From Planctomycetota bacterium (GTDB lineage: Bacteria; Planctomycetota; UBA8108; UBA1146; JAJFFE01): DNA of 37,355 nucleotides. A program made the translations under genes and the position numbers. The notes beneath the pieces are model-generated. The model searched no databases, had not been told where the DNA came from, and worked only from the letters and a program-made list of their open reading frames with translations. The stretch covers positions 1 through 37,355 of the forward strand of contig JAJFFE010000350.1 in assembly GCA_021776775.1 (NCBI GenBank), read 5' to 3'. Positions within the stretch are counted from its first letter, which is position 1. Each line of letters begins with the position of its first letter. Positions 8,160 through 16,358 of this stretch are shown piece by piece.

Positions 8160-9892
8160 GGTCTCGGTGGCGGCGGAGTCGAGAGTAGCGCCCTGAACGG
8201 GGCGGACCGTTCGCTCAATTCGTCACACCTGCCGTCGTCAACGATCGACCCCTCGTGCAAAACCAGTATGCGTTCCGTCGGTGCTAGCGAATCGATGCGG
8301 TGCGTGATGATCAGGGTCGTCGCCATCTGCTCTAGTTTTCCCAGCGCGCTTTGGATCTGACGGTCGGACGCGTAGTCGAGGGCGGACGTGGCTTCATCGA
8401 GAATCAGTAACTTCGGCTTCACGAGGCACGCCCTTGCTATGCCGATTCGCTGCCGCTCTCCGCTGGAAATCTGCGCTCCCCGCTCGCCGACGATGGTGTC
8501 GATCCCCTCCGGTAGCCTGGCCGCCACGGTGTCGAGTCCCGCGCTGTGGATCGCGGCCGCCACTTCTTCGTCAGAGGCCCGGGGGCGGGCGAAGCGTACA
8601 TTCTCGCGCAACGATCCGTGGAAGATGAACGCGTCCTGAGCGATCACCGCCGTGTGCTCTCGGAGATGGTTCATTCGTACCGTTCGTAGGTCGTGATCGT
8701 CGATCCCAACCGTACCGGAAGCGGGGTCGACGAAGCGGAGCAACAGATCGACGATGGTCGACTTGCCGGCGCCGCTCGCGCCGACGAGGGCGACGCGCTC
8801 GCCGGGTTGCAAGCCGAAGGTGACGTCGCGCAGTATCGGACGATCACCGTGGGAGAAGGAGACGTGGTCGAATTGCACGCGGCCTTCGCGCAAACGCGGA
8901 GCGGGTGCGGTGGGATCCTCGACGAGTTCCGGCTGTACGTCCCGGATCTCGCGGACCCGATCCAACGACACCCTGCTCTGTACGAGCTGCAGGTACAGCG
9001 CCATCACGCTTTGCAGGGGGCCAAAGATCATGGCGACGTACATGCCCAACGCGACCAAGCTTCCCAGTGGCATCTCGCCTTCGATCACCTTTGCTCCACC
9101 AGCGGTGTACACCGTGATGCTGGCGACGACGAGACAAAGCCTCGGAAGCCCACTGGCGAACGCGTGCGCTAGTTGAAAGTCGAGAGCGGTGAGGATGGTT
9201 CGTCGGCCTAGTCGAACGAAGTGGGCGAGTGTTCCGCGTTCGCGTCCGAACGACTTGATCGTGCGGGCTCCCATGATGGTCTCGACAACCGTCGACGCGA
9301 CGTCAGCCGACAGTTCGCGAAGTTGGCGCGTCAACGTTTCGATGCGTGATCGAAACAATCGAGTGATGACGAGCGCGACCGGGAACGGCAGAGCGGCGAT
9401 CGCGAACAGCCCCGCGTCGTAGTACAGCGCCCACGCTACCGTCCCCGCTAGTGTGAGCACGCTGGTCAAGAATCCGAGTAGCGCACCCGTCGAGATCTCT
9501 TGCAGCTGAGCGAGGTCACGATTGAACCGCGTAATCAAATCGCCGAATCGGCGACCCGAAACGAAACTCAGTGAGAGCTTCTGAAGGTGCGATAGGAAGT
9601 CGACTCGAAGGTCGAAGAGCACCCGTGCGGTCAACGCGGTGTAGACGTACGACTGAACCACGCCGATCGAAAACCGGAACAATGCGACCGAGAACAGCGC
9701 CACGGCAAAAACCCAGAGCAGGTCCGTTCGAGACTCCAGCACGACGTGATCGATCAACTGCTGGATGAACCAAGGATTTAGCAGGCCCAAAAACGTGCTG
9801 ATCACCAGGATGACCATGACGAACAGCATGCGTCCCCAGTACGGGCGAACGAATCGGGCGATCGAGTAGGGCTGCGCCGCCGGCTTGTCCAA
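8156..9892 (-). CDS. qhpF: ABC transporter (fused permease and ATPase), QhpF-like exporter of the QHNDH gamma subunit
   Basis: This 578-residue half transporter has six hydrophobic helices in roughly residues 1-310, then a nucleotide-binding domain. The Walker A is GASGAGKST (Lys near 377), the signature SSGERQR, the Walker B LLILDEATSALD, and a switch His lies in ITHR. In Paracoccus, QhpF is the ABC protein of the QHNDH cluster and is required to deliver the processed gamma subunit to the periplasm. The QhpF call here rests on that architecture plus position, divergent from qhpA and next to the full qhp set; the sequence alone would say lipid/peptide exporter. The start codon is TTG at 9892 with AAGGA about 9 nt upstream. 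Confidence 0.85.
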   Translation of the reverse strand: MDKPAAQPYSIARFVRPYWGRMLFVMVILVISTFLGLLNPWFIQQLIDHVVLESRTDLLWVFAVALFSVALFRFSIGVVQSYVYTALTARVLFDLRVDFLSHLQKLSLSFVSGRRFGDLITRFNRDLAQLQEISTGALLGFLTSVLTLAGTVAWALYYDAGLFAIAALPFPVALVITRLFRSRIETLTRQLRELSADVASTVVETIMGARTIKSFGRERGTLAHFVRLGRRTILTALDFQLAHAFASGLPRLCLVVASITVYTAGGAKVIEGEMPLGSLVALGMYVAMIFGPLQSVMALYLQLVQSRVSLDRVREIRDVQPELVEDPTAPAPRLREGRVQFDHVSFSHGDRPILRDVTFGLQPGERVALVGASGAGKSTIVDLLLRFVDPASGTVGIDDHDLRTVRMNHLREHTAVIAQDAFIFHGSLRENVRFARPRASDEEVAAAIHSAGLDTVAARLPEGIDTIVGERGAQISSGERQRIGIARACLVKPKLLILDEATSALDYASDRQIQSALGKLEQMATTLIITHRIDSLAPTERILVLHEGSIVDDGRCDELSERSAPFRALLSTPPPPRP

Positions 9893-10131
9893 GCTGCTAC
9901 GTCCTTCGTCGTTAGGGCGATTGTCCTGCCTAGGTCCTCGCGCGTCCTTCGGCGAGACCGCGTCACCCCTTTTCCTTGGGGGCCAGCAGTAGGCTCGGTG
10001 TATCCTAGATCGTGACGCACATCGCGCGGATGTCCTGGGAACGCCCGAAAATGTGGGTGCAGCATCGCGCCGCTGGATGCGCCGAACCGAGAAGTGGGCT
10101 CACTTCGATCCGACTAACGAAAGAACGATTC
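9893..10131. promoter_or_regulatory. Divergent qhpF / qhpA control region
   Basis: This 239-bp gap between two divergent genes must hold promoters in both directions. A weak sigma-70-like pair for qhpA is TTGGGG (9976-9981) and TATCCT (10001-10006) with a long 19-bp spacer; I give it little weight. The clearest element is the inverted repeat at 10091-10106, listed separately. Confidence 0.35.
10091..10106. promoter_or_regulatory. Inverted repeat upstream of qhpA
   Basis: GAAGTG-GGCT-CACTTC is a perfect 6-bp inverted repeat with a 4-nt centre, ending 25 bp before the qhpA start codon. It could be an operator or a 5'-leader hairpin that modulates translation of the dehydrogenase operon. No regulator of the AraC type (QhpR in Paracoccus) is visible in the window. 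Confidence 0.35.
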
Positions 10132-12579
10132 ATGGCGATCGTGTCTTCGAACCCCGAGCGTCGCGAACGGCGGAGTGCTCCCGCCATCGTGTTGATGGTT
10201 TCAGCCTTTGGACTCTTCGTTCCGCTGGTTGCCATTCCGTTCATATTCAACGCCGTCGACAATGCCTCACCACCGCCGCAATCTCTGGCGTTGGCGGGTG
10301 AACCGGTGTCGTTCGATCAGCCGACCGCCGATGCTCCGGTCGACGTGTTGAGCCCCGTCGTCGGCATGCGCGCTCCGGATCCGGGGTACGCGTCGATCGA
10401 CTGGCAAGCGTTGCGAGACAAGCAGGCCGGAGGAGACGTTCCGCCCCCGGCCCCGCCGTCCGCAACTCCGGTCGTCCAAGCTCCGCCCGCGGCACAGGCG
10501 ACCACGGCCGGGCCCGGTGACGCGGCCGAGTCGACCGCACAAGAAGGCCGAGGCGCCCGCGGCCGACGCGGTGGTCGTCGGGGCGACGCCGGCGCCGATT
10601 CGAGTGAGCGCGGAACCGCCGGGCGCGTGGCTCGGCCGCCGGCGCCGCGGCCCGGAATCGCGGTTACTGATCCTCTCGTGATCGAGACGTGTTCGCCGTG
10701 CCACGAACGTAACGACGAAGGTTTCATGACACGCCTCTCCTACATGCGCAAGTCGCCCGAAGGCTGGGAGATTTCTCTCAAGCGCATGTTGCGTCTGTAC
10801 GGTGTCGAACTCGAGCCCGGTCAAGCCAAGCAGATGATCCGTTACCTCGCTAACGATCACGGCCTCGCTCGCGCGGAAGCGGCCAGCTCGATGTACGAGG
10901 CGGAGCGTCGCGTGCACTGGTCGGAAGAGGATCAAGCCGAAGATCTACGTGAGACCTGTGCCAAGTGTCACACGCTCGGGCGCGTCTTCTCCGAACGGCG
11001 TGACGCCAAGGAGTGGAACCTGCTCAAGGCGACTCACCTCGCCATGTTCCCGCTCGCCGATTTCCAGGCGTTCCGCGGAAGTCGCAACCGCGGTGGGCGC
11101 GGCGGTGGCAACTTCGACTGGAGCACGCTCACCGAAGTCGAGGCCGAAGAGCGCATGGAGCAGATGCAGCGTCAGCCGCAGAAGGATCGAGCAGACGAAG
11201 TGCTCGGCCGGCTGGCGAAAGAGCTACCGCTGTTCAGCGACGACTGGAAGACGTGGGCCGTCAACCGTCGGGAAGTCCCGGTTGCCGGTCGTTACACAGT
11301 GATCGGACACGAGATCACGCGAGGTGACGTGCGTGGCGAAGTCGTGATTCGTCGCGACGGCCAAGATACCTACAGTACAACCTGGGATCTGCGCTACGGC
11401 GACGGACGCAAGGTCCACCGCGAGGGCAAGGGCATACTGTACGCGGGCTACTCGTGGCGCGGTCGTTCGACCACCTCGGCCCCGAGAGAACCCGAGACGT
11501 TGCGTGAGGTCCTGCTCCTGTCGGAGGACTGGACACGCTTCGAGGGCCGCGTCTTTACCGGCGGCTACAACGAACTCGGTCTCGACGTCACGCTTCACCG
11601 TCACTCGGGAGCGCCGCAGATCTTTGCGCTCGATCACGCTTCCTTGATGATTCCGTCCGAGGGCAATGTCGTCGACGTCATCGGAACGGGCTTCCCTGAG
11701 GGTCTGGTAGCCGCCGACTTTCATGTCGGAGATGGCGTTACGGTTACTGCGCTCGAGCGAGTCAGCGGCGATCATGTCAGAATGACGGTCGACGTCGCGC
11801 GCAAGACCGATCGGGGAACGCGTCTGATCAGCATGCGCAACGTGCGTGGTCCCCGGGACATCGTTCTCTACGACACGATCGACTACATCAAAATCTTCCC
11901 CGAGGAAGGCTTCGCTCGCGTCGGGGGCAAGATGCGACCGAAGCAGAACGAGCGGTTCGAAGCGTACGCCATGAATCGTGGTCCGGACGACAAGCCGTAC
12001 ACCAAAGACGACTACAAGGTGAAGCTGGTCGATGCGAAGTGGCATGTCGAAGAGTTTCCCATTCGTCCGAACGATGACGACGCCAAGTTTGTCGGGACCA
12101 TCGATCCTGCGACGGGGTTCTTCACGCCGGGCCTCGACGGACCGAATCCACAGCGTCACTTCAAAGCGAACAACATCGGCGACGTCTATGTCGTCGCCAC
12201 CGTGACACTCACGGTGCAAGAGCTACCCAAAAAGAAGAAAAAGAAGAAGACGCCGGACGAACCGGACCCGAACCTCGCCGAGGGGGCGGGCGACGACGAC
12301 AACAACCAGGACTCTGACTCTGACTCTGGCGAAGCTGGAGCCGACGACGAGTCGGCGACGGAGCAGGGTTCGCAGTCGCACGATGAAGATGGGGGCGAGT
12401 CTGAATCGGGGCACCCGGTCGCGATTCAGGACGAAGCCGCCGACGAAACTGTAGACGTCGAGGAAGAGTTACCGCCGATCCGCATGGTGACCAGGGAGTT
12501 CCGCGCTCGCGGACACTTGCTCGTCACCGTTCCGATCTGGGTTCAGTGGGACCGATACGAGTGGGACACCGGCCGATGA
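10132..12579 (+). CDS. qhpA: Quinohemoprotein amine dehydrogenase alpha subunit (diheme cytochrome c)
   Basis: This is the large subunit of QHNDH, which oxidises primary amines in the periplasm and passes electrons through two c-type hemes. Heme motifs are CSPCH (Cys187, Cys190, His191) and CAKCH (Cys276, Cys279, His280). The beta-rich domains follow, including YTVIGHEITRGDVRGEV and LYAGYSWRGRS, matching the classical alpha subunit. At 815 residues it is much longer than usual (about 500). The extra sequence is an N-terminal hydrophobic segment (about 17-41) that looks like an uncleaved anchor, a Pro/Ala/Gly/Arg linker (about 95-180), and a Lys-then-Asp/Ser low-complexity insert (about 700-775) just before the conserved last strand. 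The start at 10132 was chosen because it begins the hydrophobic leader; the frame is open to 10012. It overlaps qhpD by 4 nt. Confidence 0.93.
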   Translation: MAIVSSNPERRERRSAPAIVLMVSAFGLFVPLVAIPFIFNAVDNASPPPQSLALAGEPVSFDQPTADAPVDVLSPVVGMRAPDPGYASIDWQALRDKQAGGDVPPPAPPSATPVVQAPPAAQATTAGPGDAAESTAQEGRGARGRRGGRRGDAGADSSERGTAGRVARPPAPRPGIAVTDPLVIETCSPCHERNDEGFMTRLSYMRKSPEGWEISLKRMLRLYGVELEPGQAKQMIRYLANDHGLARAEAASSMYEAERRVHWSEEDQAEDLRETCAKCHTLGRVFSERRDAKEWNLLKATHLAMFPLADFQAFRGSRNRGGRGGGNFDWSTLTEVEAEERMEQMQRQPQKDRADEVLGRLAKELPLFSDDWKTWAVNRREVPVAGRYTVIGHEITRGDVRGEVVIRRDGQDTYSTTWDLRYGDGRKVHREGKGILYAGYSWRGRSTTSAPREPETLREVLLLSEDWTRFEGRVFTGGYNELGLDVTLHRHSGAPQIFALDHASLMIPSEGNVVDVIGTGFPEGLVAADFHVGDGVTVTALERVSGDHVRMTVDVARKTDRGTRLISMRNVRGPRDIVLYDTIDYIKIFPEEGFARVGGKMRPKQNERFEAYAMNRGPDDKPYTKDDYKVKLVDAKWHVEEFPIRPNDDDAKFVGTIDPATGFFTPGLDGPNPQRHFKANNIGDVYVVATVTLTVQELPKKKKKKKTPDEPDPNLAEGAGDDDNNQDSDSDSGEAGADDESATEQGSQSHDEDGGESESGHPVAIQDEAADETVDVEEELPPIRMVTREFRARGHLLVTVPIWVQWDRYEWDTGR

Positions 12580-14096
12580 AATACGAAACGACCATCCACC
12601 GACGATTCGAGTCTGACGGGGTGCCCTATGTGTACTCCGCGTCGTCCGCCGCCATCGTGGCCCTCGACGAACTTTCCGCTGCCGTGCTCGAACACTTCGC
12701 TACACCCGGCGGCGCTGCTCTCGAGACTCTCGACTGTTCGCAACTAGAGGTCGTCGACGATGCGGTGGCGGAGCAGCAAGAGACGTTCGAGCAAATGGTC
12801 GCGCTCGGCATTCTTCGCCCGCTCGGGGAAGTCGTGCCGCCGGCGCCGACGTTACCTGCCAAGCCGTTTCCGCTGACGACGCTGGTCCTGAACGTCACCA
12901 ACAAGTGCAACCTCTCCTGTACCTACTGCTACGAGTACGGCGACGATCGCATTGCCGAGCCGAAGAAAGCCGACGGCACCCCGAAAGCTCCGCGCATGTC
13001 GGTCGAGACGGCATGCAAGTCTATCGACTTCCTCATGGAGAGTTCCGGTGCGCGGCGCGAAGTGACGGTGACGTTCTTCGGTGGTGAGACGCTGCTCAAC
13101 TTCGAGGCAATTCGAGAAGCGGCGATGTACGCACGCCAACGCGCAACGGAGTGCGGCAAGAGGGTGAACTTCTCACTGACGACCAACGCGACCCTCCTCA
13201 AGGACGAAATCATCGACTTCTTGGTGGAGTATCAATTTGGCGTCAACGTTTCGATCGACGGCGGTCGCGGTGATCACGATCGTCACCGGACCTTCAAGAG
13301 TGGCCGCGGGTCGTACGAAGCGATCGTTCCGCGCATCCAGAAGCTGCTCGTCGCAAATCGCGGCAAGGGGCGGCCGATCGGGGCGCGCGTTACGTTGACC
13401 GCCGGCATGAAGGAGGTCAGCGAGACCTACCGCCACCTGACGGAAGACATAGGCTTCGACCACGTCGGCTTTGCTCCGGTGACCAGCTCGTCGGATCAAG
13501 ACTACGCGCTCGGCGACGCCCACATGGGTGAGATCCTCCACGAGTTTGGCATACTTGCCGATCAGTACGTCGAAGCGGCGCTCGACAATCGCATGCACGG
13601 CTTCTCGAACATCAACGATCTCGTGCAAGAGCTTCACCAGGGCATCAACAAGGCGCACCCGTGTGGAGCCGGCCTTGGACTGCTCGGCGTATCGACCGAA
13701 GGCGAGCTGGGACTCTGCCACCGCTTCGTCGAATCCGGAGCTCACGAAGTGGGCAACATCAACGACGGCATCGATCAGAAGAAGCGTTCCGACTTCCTGG
13801 AGCGCGGACACATTCAGAACAAGGTAGCGTGTCACGAATGCTTCGCACGACCGCACTGCTCTGGCGGTTGTTATCACGAGGCGTACGTACGGTACGACGA
13901 TCCGGCCCAGCCGAACCTTCACTACTGTGAGTGGATTCGCGCGTGGACCGAGCTCGGTTTGCGAACCTACGGTCGTATTGCCAATGCGAACCCCGGTTTC
14001 CTCGCGCGCTTCGACATGCCGTATCGATCGGCGACCGGACCGCAAACGGTTCCGTCGCGCGGCGAAAACAACGAGAGTGAGAGCAAGGCGTCATGA
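12576..14096 (+). CDS. qhpD: Radical SAM/SPASM maturase forming peptide crosslinks in the QHNDH gamma subunit
   Basis: QhpD (PeaB) uses S-adenosylmethionine and iron-sulfur clusters to join cysteine side chains to carbon atoms of Asp/Glu in the QhpC precursor. The 506-residue protein has a small N-terminal winged-helix-like domain (1-95). The radical SAM motif is Cys111-x3-Cys115-x2-Cys118 (CNLSCTYCYEYG), followed by FFGGETLLNF for SAM binding. The C-terminal SPASM region supplies further cluster cysteines (HPCGAGLGLLGVSTEGELGL, CHECFARPHCSGGCYHEAYV, then HYCEW). The ATG at 12576 overlaps the qhpA stop as ATGA, and its own stop overlaps the qhpC start the same way. If qhpC contains selenocysteine, this enzyme would have to make a carbon-selenium bond. 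Confidence 0.95.
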   Translation: MKYETTIHRRFESDGVPYVYSASSAAIVALDELSAAVLEHFATPGGAALETLDCSQLEVVDDAVAEQQETFEQMVALGILRPLGEVVPPAPTLPAKPFPLTTLVLNVTNKCNLSCTYCYEYGDDRIAEPKKADGTPKAPRMSVETACKSIDFLMESSGARREVTVTFFGGETLLNFEAIREAAMYARQRATECGKRVNFSLTTNATLLKDEIIDFLVEYQFGVNVSIDGGRGDHDRHRTFKSGRGSYEAIVPRIQKLLVANRGKGRPIGARVTLTAGMKEVSETYRHLTEDIGFDHVGFAPVTSSSDQDYALGDAHMGEILHEFGILADQYVEAALDNRMHGFSNINDLVQELHQGINKAHPCGAGLGLLGVSTEGELGLCHRFVESGAHEVGNINDGIDQKKRSDFLERGHIQNKVACHECFARPHCSGGCYHEAYVRYDDPAQPNLHYCEWIRAWTELGLRTYGRIANANPGFLARFDMPYRSATGPQTVPSRGENNESESKAS

Positions 14097-14410
14097 AACA
14101 CCTTCGCGCGGTCAATCAGAAGGCCCGTTACATCAAAGAAACGATGATCGAAAAGGGCGACGAAGCGCACGCGCTGCAAGCGGACGTGCCCTTCGGTTGT
14201 ACGTCGATCATGGCCCCAGGTTGGGAAGTCGACGGCGGACAAGGGACCTACGGCTTGTGAACGCCGATTGAACGCGATCTGTACGATTGCTATCACTCGT
14301 GTTACTGGCCGGCGCAAGTCCCGGACGCGCTGACGAATTTCCCGGAATGGACCTCGACCTGTGGTGCCCCCGTGCACGACTGGTCCAAGATCGATCTCGT
14401 CTTCCCGTAG
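14093..14410 (+). CDS. qhpC: QHNDH gamma subunit with an in-frame UGA (selenocysteine) at a crosslink position
   Basis: This is the catalytic subunit carrying the cysteine tryptophylquinone cofactor. Read through UGA at 14258-14260 it is 105 residues; stopping there would leave a useless 55. With an offset of 29 (a leader ending near ALQ/ADVPFGC), every crosslink residue of the classical enzyme is present at exact spacing: Cys36-Glu45 (mature 7-16), position 56 with Asp62 (27-33), Cys70-Asp78 (41-49), and CTQ Cys66-Trp72 (37-43). Only position 56 (mature Cys27) is UGA instead of a Cys codon, within Y-G-L-U-T-P-I-E-R-D-L-Y-D-C. A SECIS-like hairpin follows at 14274-14290. The start overlaps the qhpD stop (ATGA), with AAGG upstream. 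An extra Cys90 has no classical counterpart that I recall. Alternatives are a sequencing error or a recent nonsense mutation. Confidence 0.9.
14258..14260 (+). other. UGA codon read as selenocysteine in qhpC
   Basis: This UGA is codon 56 of qhpC. It lies 11 residues after the first crosslinked Glu and 6 before the crosslinked Asp, exactly where the classical subunit has Cys27. The reading frame continues with fully conserved gamma-subunit sequence to a TAG at 14408-14410. Confidence 0.88.
14274..14290 (+). promoter_or_regulatory. Bacterial SECIS-like hairpin in qhpC
   Basis: The stem GCGAUC/GAUUGC (6 bp, one G-U pair) closes a 5-nt loop UGUAC at 14280-14284. The stem starts 14 nt and the loop 20 nt after the UGA. 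Bacterial SECIS elements are small hairpins just 3' of the UGA, with the apical loop roughly 16-37 nt away and a G in the first two loop positions; this one fits. The stem also encodes the conserved residues Asp62 to Cys66. SelB binding is inferred. Confidence 0.78.
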
Positions 14411-14434
14411 CCCGAAGTGCACCGAAGGTAAGCC

Positions 14435-15643
14435 ATGCGAAGTATCGCGTTGATCATTGCCGTTTGCGTTGTCGGGTCGCTCGGTTGGCTGGCTCGTCCG
14501 GAGTCGGCGGTCGCCCAAGACAGTTCGGGGCCGACCAGCACGGACCAGAACAGCACAGGCCAGAACGGGGCCTCCCCGGACGCCGCCGCCCAGGAGCCGA
14601 AGAAGACGTACTTCTGGCTGCGAGTGTGGCCGGACTTCCTCGTCAAATACGACGTCGAAACCGATCGGGTGGTGCAGAAGGTCAAGTCGAAGAACGGTGT
14701 CTCGCACGGCACGACCCTGAGTTTCGACAAGAAGTCCTTCTTCATGATCACCGGCAAGCGCGGCTTCGTGGAGGTGCTCGACGTTACCAAAGGCGAAATC
14801 GTCGAGGAGCATTCCTTTGCCGAGAACGGTCGCATCATTCGCGTGTCGCAGATCAAGGAGTGCCCCGGTTTCACACACTGGTACGTGAAGATCGATCGCG
14901 TGAAGCAGGAACTCGATCATTACGTCATCGAGAAGCCCGAATGGCTCTACTACAACGTGGCGGAGAAGAAGATCGAGAAGCGCATGAAGGATCTTCCTCG
15001 TGCGATTCGGCGCGGCTCGCGGATCAGCCCGTGCGGGAAGAAATGGCACATTTTCAGTCGTGACGTTTCCGTGGTGAACGCCGAGACGCTCGAGGAGGAG
15101 GGCAAGATCGAGTTGTCGACGCCGCTCTACGCCGGCATGGGACCGATCTCGGTGTCGAGTGGCATGGACTTCTACGACTACAAGGACCCCACTGCGTATC
15201 GCATGCTGTACACAATGCGCGATCCGGTCCGGAAGAACCGATCTCTCGGTGGTGTCATCGAGCTCGACATGGAGAAGTTTGAGATCCGCAACATCGAAGA
15301 GTGGGGCGCATCGCTGCGAACTCGCGGGTTCCGGGTCACCAAAGACAAGTCGATCGGCATTACTACCGGCGGCTTCGGCCGTGGCGGCGGTCGTCAGTCG
15401 GACGGCGTCGATCCGAAAGTGACGTTTCTCACGTACAGCCTGAAGGACGGCAAGAAGCTGCTCGAGACGACAGTGGATAGTCGCAACGGATTGCGGCTCG
15501 CGGCGATCTCACCCGACGGGGAGAAAATTTACATGACCGGTCGCGGTCACGAACTCGTCGTCTACGACTCTCAGCACCGGTACATGAAGACCGTCGAGCT
15601 CGACGGCGAAACCGACGGATCGATCTACGTGCTCGAGCAGTAG
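14435..15643 (+). CDS. qhpB: QHNDH beta subunit (beta-propeller)
   Basis: This 402-residue secreted protein has a clear signal peptide (MRSIALIIAVCVVGSLGWLA, cleavage near AVAQ). It then has repeated beta-propeller blades such as FLVKYDVETDRVVQKVKS, FVEVLDVTKGEIVEEHSF, AISPDGEKIYMTGRG and LVVYDSQHRYMKTVELDG. In QHNDH the seven-bladed beta subunit packs on the gamma subunit and helps form the active site between alpha and gamma. It is somewhat longer than the classical subunit (about 340). It starts 24 nt after the qhpC stop with GAAGG upstream, so it is in the same operon. Its placement right after qhpC, as in Paracoccus (order A-D-C-B-E), supports reading qhpC as one intact gene. Confidence 0.92.
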   Translation: MRSIALIIAVCVVGSLGWLARPESAVAQDSSGPTSTDQNSTGQNGASPDAAAQEPKKTYFWLRVWPDFLVKYDVETDRVVQKVKSKNGVSHGTTLSFDKKSFFMITGKRGFVEVLDVTKGEIVEEHSFAENGRIIRVSQIKECPGFTHWYVKIDRVKQELDHYVIEKPEWLYYNVAEKKIEKRMKDLPRAIRRGSRISPCGKKWHIFSRDVSVVNAETLEEEGKIELSTPLYAGMGPISVSSGMDFYDYKDPTAYRMLYTMRDPVRKNRSLGGVIELDMEKFEIRNIEEWGASLRTRGFRVTKDKSIGITTGGFGRGGGRQSDGVDPKVTFLTYSLKDGKKLLETTVDSRNGLRLAAISPDGEKIYMTGRGHELVVYDSQHRYMKTVELDGETDGSIYVLEQ

Positions 15644-15647
15644 CGCG

Positions 15648-16358
15648 GTGGCTAGCCCGACGCCCAAGAAGAACGAGAACGAGAACGACGCGAGCCGCGT
15701 GAACCCGCGCCCTCGCGTCGTCATCATCGATAGCGGGGTCCATCGTTCGCACCCGCACATTCTCGATCGTGTGAACGCCGCCATCACGGTCGGCCCCACC
15801 GTTCTTCCCGACGGACAACTCGTCGACGACCCTGACCAGACCGACCGCCTCGGGCACGGGACGTGTGCGGCGGCGGCGATTCTCGAAGTTGCTCCCTTGG
15901 TCGAATTGATCACGGTCAAAGTGTTCCACGACGTGCCGTCGTGCCCGTTCGCTCATGTCATGACCGCGCTCGAATGGGCGCTGACCGAACTCGCGTCGGG
16001 CGAAGGTCCGACCTTCGTCAATCTGAGCCTCGGCACGACCAAGCACGAATGGCGTGCGCCGCTCACGGAGATCGTCGAGCGCGCTGTCTCGCTAGCCGTG
16101 CAGTTCGTCGCGCCGGCGACGTTCAACAACCTCCCGAGCTACCCCGGCGTCGTTCCCGGCGTGTCCGGGGTCCTCATCGACGCCAACCGTCCTCGTGACG
16201 AGCCTCGCTTCTGCGACGAAGAGGACCACCGGTACTGGTACGCGTCGCCGTTTCCTCGGGATCTTCCCGGCGTCCCGCGCCCGGCCAACCTTTCGGGCGG
16301 GAGCATGGCGTGCGCGAACGTGGTCGCCTATCTGGCCGCGCGCGCGTCCAAACCGTGA
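15648..16358 (+). CDS. qhpE: Subtilisin-like serine protease QhpE, gamma-subunit leader peptidase
   Basis: This is an S8-family protease of 236 residues with no signal peptide, so it is cytoplasmic, as expected for QhpE, which removes the QhpC leader after crosslinking. The catalytic triad is visible: Asp28 in VVIIDSGVHRSHPH, His70 in DRLGHGTCAAAA and Ser219 in LSGGSMACANV. The usual G-T-S-x-A around the nucleophile is G-G-S-M-A here. The oxyanion Asn is probably in the PATFNNLPSYPGV segment. It begins with GTG 4 nt after the qhpB stop and is the last gene of the qhpA-D-C-B-E operon. Its substrate site would lie near residue 29 of QhpC. Confidence 0.92.
   Translation: MASPTPKKNENENDASRVNPRPRVVIIDSGVHRSHPHILDRVNAAITVGPTVLPDGQLVDDPDQTDRLGHGTCAAAAILEVAPLVELITVKVFHDVPSCPFAHVMTALEWALTELASGEGPTFVNLSLGTTKHEWRAPLTEIVERAVSLAVQFVAPATFNNLPSYPGVVPGVSGVLIDANRPRDEPRFCDEEDHRYWYASPFPRDLPGVPRPANLSGGSMACANVVAYLAARASKP

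Noticed and set aside
14093..14410. qhpC as a pseudogene
   Set aside because: All other crosslink residues and spacing are intact, the operon is tightly packed, and the UGA sits on a Cys position with a SECIS-like hairpin. A one-base sequencing error remains possible.
13967..15049. Minus-strand 360-codon frame across qhpC
   Set aside because: It is antisense to qhpD, qhpC and qhpB, all of which have strong family matches on the plus strand.
14287..15063. Plus-strand 258-codon frame overlapping qhpC and qhpB
   Set aside because: Arg-rich shadow with no domain; it is out of frame with the qhpB signal peptide and propeller.
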